64,000 bases of DNA. It comes from Dillenia suffruticosa. Its lineage: Eukaryota; Streptophyta; Magnoliopsida; Dilleniales; Dilleniaceae. Each line of letters opens with the position of its first letter. Within the stretch, counting starts at the first letter, position 1. Under the pieces are notes generated by a model. That model saw only the letters and a program-made list of their open reading frames with translations. It was not told the DNA's origin and ran no database searches. A program made the translations under genes and the position numbers. This document shows positions 33,266 to 43,989 of this stretch, one piece after another. The stretch spans positions 12,170,001 through 12,234,000 of the forward strand of contig JAVTVX010000020.1 of the NCBI GenBank assembly GCA_033439265.1, in the 5' to 3' direction.

Positions 33266-34165
33266 GAGGAGATTGATCGGTGGTTCTAGGGAGGCCATGA
33301 GTAGTTGCTTTAGGGAAGAGTTGAATCCATTCCTCATTCACCAACCTAGACATGGTAGTGGTTATTACTGAACCACGGAATCACAACCAATTGAAACATG
33401 GTCAATGGTTCAAAGAACCATTAACCGATTAACGGTTAAAAAATAGGTATGAGAAGTGTCTCCGAAGGCTTAGTTCTGGTTTCTCTTTTTTAAGAATTGA
33501 AAATCAACGATTGGATTTTGACGGTTTTCGGTTTGAACTGCAAAGTTTAAACCGTCGAAAACTATTGATTTGAATCGAATGTATTGTTAAAATATTTTTT
33601 AATTTACTGGTTGTAAAATAAGTAACACTAAATATTAAAAATATTAAAAAACTATTATGGTTAGTTTGAAGTCATAAATAGAAAATTTTTTATTTTAATT
33701 AATGTTGAATATAATATAGTTATTAAAATTCAATTATAAAAATCTATCTAAGTTTTATATTAGAAAAATTAATTTAATTAAATTATTTTACAAATTTAAT
33801 GGAGAATAAATATTTAACCCTCATGAGTCCCGACAAAATGAGTTTTGAATGTTTTTTGCTGAATCGATTAAAAGATTATGTCAACAAAGAAAATTATTTT
33901 GTCATTAATAAATCATGTTTTTTAGTATTATGTTTTTTTACAAAATAAAAAAATAGTTATTATATTTATTTTTTTAAAAAATTTTATAATATTGATTTTA
34001 AAATAAAAATTAAAATTGTTTGAAACTATAATCATAATCAAAATCAAAATCCCAACTATTTGAAATTGGAATTGATGGTTTTAAAATTGGAATTGAAGCT
34101 TTAAGATTTGAAAATTCAATTGCGGCTTCTTTAAATCAGAAATTAAGAACCATAGAGACGTCAAG
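32570..34165. mobile_element. Possible non-autonomous hAT-like element
   Basis: The stretch is rich in GGAACCG/CGGTTTT motifs in both orientations (GAACCGATTGGAACCG near 33054, AACGGTT near 33432, CGGTTTGAACTGC near 33528). It is bounded by CCCTCTAA (about 32571-32578) and CCCTCTAT (about 34159-34166), a 7/8 match that could be an 8-bp hAT target duplication. CTAGACATGGT occurs just inside the left edge and again near 33346. Terminal inverted repeats are weak and no transposase is present. It also holds an (AT)n tract at 33227-33260. Confidence 0.35.
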
Positions 34166-34439
34166 CTGCCCTCTATCTATTCTCCCGGAGAGAGAGAGAT
34201 GTTTGTCTTCGATGCTTCGCTAGGGGAGGCAGAGCCTATTATCCGTACCTAACTGGTTTGACATTCCAAGCGTGCAATAGCCTATGCAGCTTCTGACTAA
34301 AGGCCCTCCCGCCAAATTTGTCAAAAGTAGGAGGTAATTCTGCTTCCCAGCATTTCCCACCTCCGAGTAACTGGGTTACCTTTTGACTTCGAATTTCGGG
34401 GTCCAATCAATTCCGACGGTCATTTCCCAATCCAGCTGG

Positions 34440-34600
34440 TAATTTTAATTTTGCATCATTGAGGGTGCTATGCCTATATATATACACATCAAAACTAGCT
34501 GTTTAGCAGCATAAACTACGGTCTCAATCTCCAGCAATCTACTGCCAATAACGAGAAGCAAGTTAAAATTATTTGAATTCCAAAGCAGTATCTAGCGTTG
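34440..34600 (+). promoter_or_regulatory. Orphan core-promoter-like sequence
   Basis: CCTATATATATACAC at about 34471-34487 looks like a good TATA box. It is followed about 30 bases later by CA-rich leader-like sequence. The 300 bases before it have higher G+C than the surroundings. No open frame follows; a SINE-like repeat and AT-rich DNA do. Confidence 0.3.
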
Positions 34601-34715
34601 CGTTTGATTCGCCTATTGGGAAAAAAAAGTGGAGTTAAGTGGATCGATAATAATAGAAAAAATAAAAGAAATTTTATTAGTAGTTTTTTTTTTTGTTTAT
34701 ATAGGAAAAATGAAT

Positions 34716-34916
34716 TAATGAACCGTCGGTCTAATGAGATGAAATATTAAATTTTTTAATTAAATTTTGAATTCGAAATTTAAAAATAAAAGAAAAGTTG
34801 AGAGAATTACACCTAAATACGATCTCTATAAATATTTGAATCAAATTAATCAGAATATGATTTCGAATATCGATAATGATACCAAAAAAATTTAAAAAAA
34901 AAATTAATATACAAAG
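34716..34916 (+). mobile_element. SINE-like repeat, degenerate
   Basis: It ends in AATTAATCAGAATATGATTTCGAATATCGATAATGATACC plus poly-A (split here: AATTAATCAGAATATG, TTTCGAATATCGATAATG, ATACC). That order resembles the 3' body of the SINE at 47510-47726 and a shared block at 45800-45870. The 5' part has GAATTCGAAATTT as a possible worn B box. No convincing target duplication. Confidence 0.45.
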
Positions 34917-35085
34917 AATTAGGTTCTTTTTTTTCCTTTTCTTTACTCTCTCCTTCGTCCCCATGCAAGGCATCTGCCGGCAAAGGAGCTGCGTTTCTAG
35001 GTTTTTTTTCCCCCCTCTTTTCTCTCTCTATTATGTGAATTGTTTAACAATTTAACATGCAGTCATCTAATAATTTATTATAAAG

Positions 35086-35278
35086 TATCAATATCTTATG
35101 ACTCAGTTGGTTCGTTGATTGATACCCCTTAACTATGGTCGGGAGTTCGATCCTCATGGAAACTGAAAAATCAGTGCTAGAGACCTGTCCTCTCAATTAG
35201 ACCCTGTAAGTGATTGATCCAGATTAGTTGGGACAAACCCTAGATATTGGGTCGGTGGTTTAGCCATAATAAAAAAAA
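35086..35278 (+). mobile_element. tRNA-derived SINE with 11-bp target duplication
   Basis: The 193-bp insert is flanked by perfect copies of TTATTATAAAG at 35075-35085 and 35279-35289. Its head has ATGACTCAGTTGG as A box and GGGAGTTCGATCC as B box, spaced as in tRNA-derived SINEs. The body contains CAGATTAGTTGGGAC and GATATTGGGTCGG, and the tail is a short poly-A. These features make it an inserted SINE rather than a tRNA gene. Confidence 0.85.
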
Positions 35279-35289
35279 TTATTATAAAG

Positions 35290-36155
35290 CTATAATTAAA
35301 ATCAAATTTAAATATAAAAGGTTTGGGAGTAAATCGGGAAATGGGTGAATTGGTGAGTTTGAATATAAGTAAACCATAGATGAGGGCACAATTCTATTGC
35401 AGGAATCATGAATGACGGTATTGAGGCCCTTAATCATTTAAATTGAGATCAAATAAATATTATACTATTTTATAATTACCTAAATGTAAATAAAATATTT
35501 ATGGAAAAAATGGACTGGAAACCTGACTTTTGACTTTAAACCCGAATACTCCAAATTAGGAGTTTGATTTTCCTAAGGGTTGCTAACTCTCTCGGACATT
35601 ACATGACTTGATTTTTCTGTTTTTTTTTTTAATTTTATTTTATATTTCTGGCATGAGATGGTTTTTAATTCTTGCTTGTTATTTTCGTGGGCACGAGGTG
35701 ATTGTACTTGTTATCACGAGGGGTCGAGCGTTGAGGATTGGGTACCTCTGTCATTGCTTAGACATTACATAAAGTGATTGTACTCGTTATCACCTGGCTT
35801 CGAGGATCGCATTTGGGCAGAGAAGGATAGTTAGGCGGCATAATTAAAAAAAAAAAAAAAAAGGCTAATTTAATTGAAATTATATATGAGATTTTTTAAT
35901 ATAATAATTTAATATTTTTATTGACTTTTATTTGAAAATTATATATTTCCTAAAAGGAAAATTTTTACTTACTAAAATAAAATAAAATAAAGTAAAGTAA
36001 AGATAAATAGTTAACTTTTCTTACCATCACCATAAAGTTTATATGAAAACTTATCATAATTTAACGTATCTTATCTTTATTAATTTTATTTTAATTATAA
36101 TATTTCTTATAAAAATCGTTAAGAAAATTATTATCTGTTTAGTTTTAATGATAAT
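35290..36155. other. Intergenic, no gene seen
   Basis: Contains a pair of related short blocks with GTGATTGTACT(C/T)GTTATCAC at 35698 and 35774, a 17-base poly-A near 35846, and AT-rich sequence before the copia LTR. No coding frame. Confidence 0.4.
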
Positions 36156-36160
36156 AAAAT

Positions 36161-37558
36161 CTTTCGTATTACTCTAACCAATTTATTTAATGTGCAGATT
36201 TTTTATTCAATAGATAGTTTTTATTAAAGAAAAATTATAAAACTAGTCATAAAATCAGTCATAGAAATAAAGTTTATTTGATCATAAAAGTAAAATTTTT
36301 TTATATTTGTTGAAGATCTAACCAACAAGGTAATTGTAATTTGGATACTACACTTAATCTATAATTGACTCTAAATGTACATAAAAGATCTCACAATATG
36401 AAAACAATTCATATTCCACTATTTAGAAAATTTTCTAAGTGTTAAAATGTGATCATTTGAGTATATCTAGATAACTATATCTTGTTATGTGTTGAAATAT
36501 TTTTAAAACTAAAAATTATATTTAAAAAAATGTGTATAGAATTTCAATTTCAAGTATTTACAGTACAAATATATTGCGGATATATTGGAGAAAAAGCAGC
36601 TTGAAGTTGGTTGGTTACTTATTTTACATAGCAGAATTATTTATCAAAAAATGGTTCTCAATGGGTATTTGGCTTTCGATATATTCACCACTGGTTTTGC
36701 ACTTGTGAATTTAATTATTCTATAATATAATACTATAGTTGAACAGTAGATATGATAGATTTTAGTGGAGAAATAAATGGGTAAAGTCAGCTATTTGCTT
36801 TGAAAAATTCATAATTGGGACTAAACTTCTGAAATAGTTTTCAAATTTTATGAAACATCAATCATTTGAATAAAATCAAAATAGTTTTTGAATATGATAG
36901 AGAGATATTTAAATTTCAGAAGAAATTTATTTACTGTTTGTAAATATCAAAATTTATGAGAATTTGAAATCTATTTTTCGGGATAGTTACTGAGATTGTT
37001 GCAGTAATTTTGGGGATTTTTACTGCAATTTGTTGAGATTCACTAGTATCAAATAATGCAGTAATTCAGCAGGTTTAAGAAGAGAATAATAGTGGCCAAA
37101 TGACAATCATCTTTGAGACCTCATAGCACCAAAAAATCAAGAAAAAATTATGCATTCTGAAATACAAAGAAATTCTGCTGTTGTTATTTTCATTTACATA
37201 TTCTATAATATTTTGATTGAATTTTTGTGTAAGTTGTCTTTTATTATTGGACGAAACAATTTTCATAATGTGAAGATCAGAAGTCGACAAGTGGATCTAT
37301 ATTGTTGTTTTGGATCATAGTGGAAACTAACAAGTTACTAAATCCCGACTTGCTTAGCTGGAAGAGTGAATGTAGGTATAAGGCCGAACCACTATAAACC
37401 AGATTTGTCTCCTTACTTTCTCTTTTAATTTTTACTATATATATTATATAGATCGATTATAGCTTCAATTAGATCTAAATGGATTTAGATAAAAATTTGA
37501 AAAGCCAAATTTTAGAAAACCAATTCAACCCCCTTCTTGGTTGTCTTTGGGACCAACA
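36161..37558 (+). repeat. 5' LTR of the Sirevirus-like element
   Basis: Aligns along its whole length with 42459-43885, at roughly 80-85% by eye. It ends TCTTTGGGACCAACA directly before the PBS. The short reverse-strand frames in it are not genes. Confidence 0.85.
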
Positions 37559-37639
37559 ATTGGTATCAAAGCAGATTTTTTATTCCATTAAAGAGACCTC
37601 TTTAGAGTGTTTAATCCATAAATTTTTCTTGTAACTATG

Positions 37640-38945
37640 ATCAGGCCGTGAACAGAATATCATATTTCGATAGTGCAAACTTTTCCTATTGAAAATATAG
37701 GATGGAGACATTCATTCAGATCACTGATATGAGGCTTGGAAAGTTATTATTTCTGGAAATGTAGAAATTAAATTACCTATTATCACAGATGATGACAATA
37801 AAAAAATATCTATTAATTCTCGTACCAAACACTTGTTTTTATGTGCAATCTCACCAATTGAGTTTAACTTAGTTTTTTCATGTGCAACAAAAAAAAAATC
37901 TGGTATAGGTTGTGTATTACACATGAAAGAACCAGTACTGCGAAAGACTCGAATCGATTTGTTGATGTAGGAATATGAGCTCTTTCGTTTTCAATAAGGA
38001 GAAAATATAAAAGATATATTCAATAGATTTTCTATAATAACTAATAAACTTAATTATCTTGGAAAAAAGATTTCAAATCCTAATCAAGTAAGAAAAGTTT
38101 TCAAATATTGTCAAAAACCTGGGATGCCAAGAAAACTGCTATTGAGCAAACCCAAGACTTGAATAAGCTATCTTTCAATGAATTAAGAGAGAAGTTGATA
38201 TCCTATGAAACTAAGAAATTTTAGATTGCTAAATTTGAAAACAAGAATAAGTCTATTGCATTCACTGCTGAAGAGAATGAAAATTCTACAGAAGACGACA
38301 GTAATGATCAAGACATCAATCTGTTGGCCAAAAAGTTTTCTCGTGTCTTCAAGAAAAAGAGTAAAAATGGCTTTAAATTTAAGAATTTTCAAAACTCACA
38401 AAAGTTTAAATTCAGTGCAGGATCTGTTATAAGTGCAAAAAGAAGGGACACATAAATTATGAATGTCCAGTGCTGCTAAAAAAGATTAAAGCATTCAAGA
38501 AGAAAAGCAAAGCAATAATGGTCACATAGATTGATTAAGAACATGAAGATTCAGAAAATGAAAGTTTAGATATATCAGATGAAATTAATCTCTATTTTAT
38601 GGCAAAAAATGAGGTGATCTCTAAAAGTTCATTTGATATTGCTGAATCTGACAACTTATTATATATAATTTCAAAACTGAAAAATAAAGTTATCATATTA
38701 GAAAATGAGAAATCTTTATTTAGGCAAATCAAGTACTTGTTGAACTCCAAAAATGAAACTATTAGAGCTAAAAATGAGATACTAAAAACTGAAAACTGTG
38801 AACTTAAAAATGAAATACATATTCTGAAAAATAGAATAGCTGAATTATTAAAATCAATAGAAAATACATTCCAAAAGTTTTACAAGAGTGATGAGAAATT
38901 AACTAAATATTTTCCATATAAAAAATGGACTTTTCCAAAAAAGAT
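37640..38945 (+). pseudogene. Copia gag relic, Sirevirus-like
   Basis: The + strand reads RMETFIQITDMRLGK, VIISGNVEI, CAISPIEFN, KKTAIEQTQDLN-type sequence (about 38145) and SFNELREKLISYE across frames, the order of a copia gag. A knuckle-like CYKCKKKGHINYECP follows at about 38425-38465. The last part, 38599-38945, is a 116-aa lysine- and glutamate-rich coiled coil (ISKLKNKVIILENEK, then ELKNEIHILKNRIAELLKS). Coiled-coil gag C-termini are known from Sireviruses. Many stops interrupt the first two thirds. Confidence 0.75.
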
Positions 38946-39504
38946 TTAAGCTATGATAATGATCATGAGATGCCTTCAAACTCTATAATCACATTTCAGC
39001 CTGCAAAAAACAGTCACAGAATCATACAAAAGTCTGCACAAAAAATCAAAATTTTGCTTCAAAGATTGTCCAACAAACTACATAAAACCTCCCTCACAGT
39101 CTACACAAAATATGCACAGAAATTTTTCATAAACTGCAGAAAAATATCATAAAGTATCAAACAAAAAATCATATAGAAATATTCATAGAACTACCCATAG
39201 AGGTTATAGGAAAAAATCAAACTTTTACAAAAAATTTTATTCTGAATTTGGATATAATAAATTTGGCAATATATAGAATTATTTCACTTATAAACCTAAT
39301 TATGCAAAAAAAATAAAAATAATATTAGTTTATATTACATATGTCATAAAATTGGTCATTTTATTAGAAGTTACTTTTTGAACAAGTTTAGTACACATCA
39401 AGATAAATTTAATTCATATACAATCTTATCTTCAAAAGGATTTAAATATGTTTGGTTTTCCAAAAACAGATGATGGTTTTTTTTTTATGTATAGAAACAA
39501 GAGA

Positions 39505-40816
39505 CAAAAATCAAAAGAAAATGGTATATTGATAGCGGATACTCAAAACATATGATGGGTGATACCTCATTGTTCAAGAAACTCGAAAGAAGAAACCATG
39601 GAGTGGCAACTTTTGGAGATAATCAAAAGGAAAAAATAATTAGAAAATGTACTGTAGGTATAAATTCTATCTATGTAAAGAATGTGTTTTTGTTGATAAA
39701 TTGATGTATAATTTATTGGATGTAAACCAATTGTGTGATTTATGTTATGATGTGTTATTTAAAATGGATAAATGCATAGTATTTGATAGTGAGTTGCATA
39801 AATAAATTTTTGAAAGAATAAGATTAAGTAATATTTATACAAAGACTCTACAATTTTAAATAATTAAAAAAATTGTTTAATATTCTTTAATGATAATATT
39901 GTATTTGGATTTACAAATGAATATTTGTATGATAATTTTATTAATATCACGAATAGTGAATTTAAAATGTCAATGATGTGTAAATTAAATTTTTTTCTTG
40001 ATTGTAAATTAAACAATTTTCTCATGATATATTTATAAATCAAGAAAAGTATGCAAAACAATTAATTAAAAAATGTAGTATAAAAAATTCAACATATATT
40101 AGTACCCATATGTCTACCTCTATTAAATTAGACTTAGATGAAGAAGGGAAAGATGTGCTATACAAGCATGATATGATCATTATTATACTTAACCGCTTCT
40201 AGATCCGATATTTTATTTAATATATATTTGTGTGCAAGATTTCAAAACAAATCTAAGAAATCTCATTTTAGAGCCACGTGAAAAATATTAAAATATATAG
40301 CTGGTACAAAAAATTTAAGAATATGGAATCTAAAAAATTCAAATTTTAAATTAATTGGATATTCGGATATCGATTATGCCAGTTGCAAAATTGACCGAAA
40401 AAATATCTCAAGTACGTGCCAATTTTTACGTGATAGAATTATAAATTGAGTATTTAAGAAATAAAATTCAGTTATATTGTCAACAACTAAATCAGAATAT
40501 ATCTCAATAGGAAAATATTGTGTTCAAATTTGTGACTAAAATAATAATTTAGATATTACGGATTAGATTATAAAAATATTGTTATAAAATGTGATAACAC
40601 AATTTACATTTGTTTTACCAAAAATCTCATAAATCATTCAATATCAAAACATATAAAAATTAAATACCATTTTATTATAGATCATATTTTAAGTGGTAAT
40701 ATAATTTTGGAATATGTCGAGTCAAAAAATCAATTTGCTGATATTTTTATAAAACCTTTAGATAGAGAAAGATTTAAAAATATTATAAATGAAATAGGAA
40801 TGTATTTCCCATTTTA
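39505..40816 (+). pseudogene. Copia pol relic: protease, RT end and RNase H
   Basis: At 39512 the frame reads WYIDSGYSKHMMGDTSLF, the copia protease motif (DSG). VKNVFLLIN / NLLDVNQLCDL-type sequence follows to about 39800. Near 40040 it resumes with FINQEKYAKQLIKK, FNIYLCARFQNK, KILKYIAGTKNL, GYSDIDYAS and STTKSEYISIG, the last third of RT. The stretch to 40816 (CDNTIYICFTKN, HIKIKYHFI, KNQFADIFIKPLDRERF) is RNase H. Integrase and the RT catalytic box, normally about 2.5 kb, are absent. Confidence 0.8.
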
Positions 40817-40853
40817 AGATTATAACCAGATAGAAGATAAGTCACCGGAAAAT

Positions 40854-41207
40854 ATGAAGAAAAAAATTATTTATAGATTGTTTCATGCAAATTCTGATTT
40901 TGGAATACGATATTTATATGAAAAAAATTTTCATCTTCTTATTAGAATTCTACACAAAGTAGTCTTGATATGTCTCATCCTAAACTATGGAAGTTGTATC
41001 ATTGTGACTGTAGAGAATGGTAAAATCTTGGTTGTTCTGCTACTAGAAAAAGAAATAGATATGGTCAATATATTTATCAATCACATCCATAGGAATAAAA
41101 GCAGCAAACCGTATGGCAATGTTCTCATGCGGCTATTTGAGTTCAAGGGATTTGATTTTTCAGCTCTAAAGGATTCTGTCCTAAAACCATTTATGTTAGC
41201 TGAATAA
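40854..41207 (+). CDS. ORF downstream of copia pol, possible env-like remnant
   Basis: An open frame of 117 aa starts at ATG 40854, about 40 bp after the RNase H stop, while everything else in this element is riddled with stops. A hydrophobic stretch near residues 28-53 (LIRILHKVVLICLILNYGSC) could be a membrane segment. Coding-like sequence continues to about 41480 with stops. Some Sireviruses carry an env-like ORF at this site. I recognise no family, and it could be a chance frame. Confidence 0.3.
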   Translation: MKKKIIYRLFHANSDFGIRYLYEKNFHLLIRILHKVVLICLILNYGSCIIVTVENGKILVVLLLEKEIDMVNIFINHIHRNKSSKPYGNVLMRLFEFKGFDFSALKDSVLKPFMLAE

Positions 41208-42458
41208 TGGTTTCTCACATGGAAATAGACATTTCTGATCATAATGTTTAGAGAGGCAAAGACCATTCTTTTAGGAAAGGAAAATTTCAAAGCAATAGTG
41301 GGATAGAATGTTCATTTGTAGAAAGAACCAATGAAGAGTCTCTGAGATCCATTTTTGTATATGGTGAATTTTCAAAAAAGAAGAAAAAATAAGCTAAGAC
41401 TATGAGGATAACTAGAAGAAAAGAATTGAAAAGAAACTTGATAAATATCTAGAAAGACAAAGAGACACTCAATCAAAATACACTGAAATTTTGAATTTGC
41501 TATCAAAAAATGCATATTAGGCTTAGGCTTTTCTTTGTCTGCTTCTATGTTCTGTAATTTACTTCTATATTCTGGCAATGACATTTCATATGTACTTCAA
41601 TACTGTATTTCTCATGTAATGATGCCAAACTTTAATAAAATTTGATGTTTTTTTCCATACCCTATTATATATTCTTTTTTATACAATAAAAATGGGAGAA
41701 TAAAATTAAAATGCACTAATAGAAAACAAACAAATAATAACTGCATTTTGAAGACAAATAATAAGGAAACTCCACACATTGAGGGAGATAATAATATACA
41801 ACACATCTTAAATAAAACAAATAAATGTATAAATTTATGGGGAGCTTTGAATTGGATGAGGATGAACGTTGATTATATATATTTGCTTGCATCTTTTGAT
41901 ATTGTATTTATACGATTTATATATTATTTGAGAATGGGCTCTATTGAATAATTTTTGTGCATTTATTTTTTTTTAAGTTTTGTTGTCATAAAAAAATGGG
42001 AAAATGTTAAAGAAATTACTGTATTCTTAATTTTGATGATAGTTTTTGTACAGATTTTTATATGGATGTCAGAAATAGAAGAAATTGAGAAAGCAAAGGG
42101 ATCATCCCTCCCATTAACACGCAAAGCAATCCAGAAGGCTTCGAAAGGGATGACCCTCAGATAAAGCCCGACAATGGAGGAGCCATTTGTTGCAATGAAA
42201 TCAGGTTGTAAGGTCAACATAGGTTAACCATTTATTTAAGGTTATCCTGTGTGGTCACACGATGCCAATGTTGTTTTTGGGTTTTGGAATTTTCTTTGAT
42301 TTTGTAGCCTATTTTGTAGTTCGAAATGCTGTTTCCTTGAATATGACAATAAAATGTGTTACGGGTTCCTCTTATTCTCATTTTAGAGTTTTTCTTTTTT
42401 TTTCCTCAATAAAATACCAATATATATGATGTTGCCCCGATTAAATCTTGGTAGGCAA

Positions 42459-43885
42459 TGATATTGTTATTTTAACCAATTTATTTAGTGTATAGATTTT
42501 TTATTTAATAAATAGTTTTTGTTAAAGAAAAGTCGTAGAATAGGTCGTAGAAAAAAGATTTATTTGATCGTAGAAAAAAGATTTATTTGATCATAGAAAC
42601 AAGATTTTTTTATATTTGTTGAAAACTCTACCAACAAGATAAGTATAGATTGGATACTACACTTAGTCTATAATTGACCCTAAATATATATAAAAAATCT
42701 CACAATATGAGGACAATTCATATTTCACTATTTAGAAATTTTTTTAAGTGTTGAAATGTGATCATTTGGGTATATTTAGATAGTCATATCTTTTTATGTG
42801 TTGAAATATTTCTAAAACCAAAAATTATGTTTCAAAGAAAATATGTGAAACTTCAATTTCAAATATTTACAATACAAATATTTTATGGATATGTTGGAGA
42901 AAAATTAGTTGGAAATTGATTCGTTATCTATTTTATAGAACATAATTATTTGTCAGAAAATGATTCTTAGAGGGTATTTGGCATTTGATATCTTCATCAC
43001 TGGTTTTGCACTTGGGAATTTAATTATTCTATATTATAATATTATAATTGAACAGTAGATATAATAATTCGTGGTATAATTATTTCGAGATTTTGGTGAA
43101 AAAATAAATGGGCAAAATCAGCTATTTGTTCTGAAAAATTCAGAATTGGGACTGAACTTCTGGAGTAGTTTTCCAATTTTATGGAAGAGTAATCATTTGG
43201 ATATAATCAAAACAGTTCTTGAATACGATAGAGGGATATTTAAACTTTAGAAGAAAATTATTTATTGTTAGTAAATATCAAAATTTATGAGTATTTGAAA
43301 CCTATTTTTTGGAATAATTGTTGAGGTTGTTGAAGTAACTTTGAGATTTTTTACTGTAATTTGTTGAGTTTCACTAGTATCAAATAATGCAGTAATTCAC
43401 AGGTTTAAGAAGAGAATAATAATTGTCGAAAGATAATCATCTTTTGAGACTTCATAACACTAAAAAATCAAGAAAAAATTCTACATTCTGAGATACAAAA
43501 AGAGTGTGCTACTATTATTTTTATTTACATATTTTGTAATCTTTTGATTGAATTTTTGTGTGAGTTGTCTTTCATTATTGGACGAAACAATTTATGGTGT
43601 GAAAATCAGAAATTGACAAGTGGATGTATATTGTTGTTTCAGATTATAGTGGAAACTAACAGATTACTAGATCCCAATTTGCTTGGATGGAAAAGTGGAT
43701 GTAAACACAAAACCGTACCACTATAAACCAAATTTGTCTCCTTACTTTCTCTTTTAATTTTTGCTATATATTCTATAAATTGACTATAGGTTCAATTAGA
43801 TATAAGTGGAGTTCAATAAAATTTTGAAAAACCAAATTTTAGATAACTAAGTCAACCCTTTTCTTGGTTGTCTTTGGAATCAACA
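42459..43885 (+). repeat. 3' LTR of the Sirevirus-like element
   Basis: Starts TGATATTGTTATTTTAACC after a weak purine tract (GGTAGGCAA) and ends CTTTGGAATCAACA. Contains the same ACTTTCTCTTTTAATTTTT block as the 5' LTR. Confidence 0.85.
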
Positions 43886-43989
43886 AAAATAATAAGATTT
43901 TACAATTAAAATTCAAATTTTTATGTAAAAAATTTAAAATTATCATTATATAATATCCTTTTTATTGCAAAAAGTGTAATTAACATTAA

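Larger units (their letters stand above)
36161..43885 (+). mobile_element. Sirevirus-like Ty1/copia retrotransposon, internally deleted
   Basis: Long LTRs (36161-37558 and 42459-43885) flank about 4.9 kb. AAAAT lies directly outside both ends (36156-36160 and 43886-43890), a 5-bp target duplication. PBS TTGGTATCAAAGCA starts at 37560. The + strand then shows gag, protease, the end of reverse transcriptase and RNase H, and an extra ORF after pol. Integrase and most of RT are missing. The gag type, the long LTRs and the RNase H end KPLDRERF resemble Sireviruses. It cannot move by itself. Confidence 0.85.

Noticed and set aside
35086-35278. Functional tRNA gene
   Set aside because: A and B boxes are present but no cloverleaf or acceptor stem can be formed, and poly-A plus target duplications identify a SINE.
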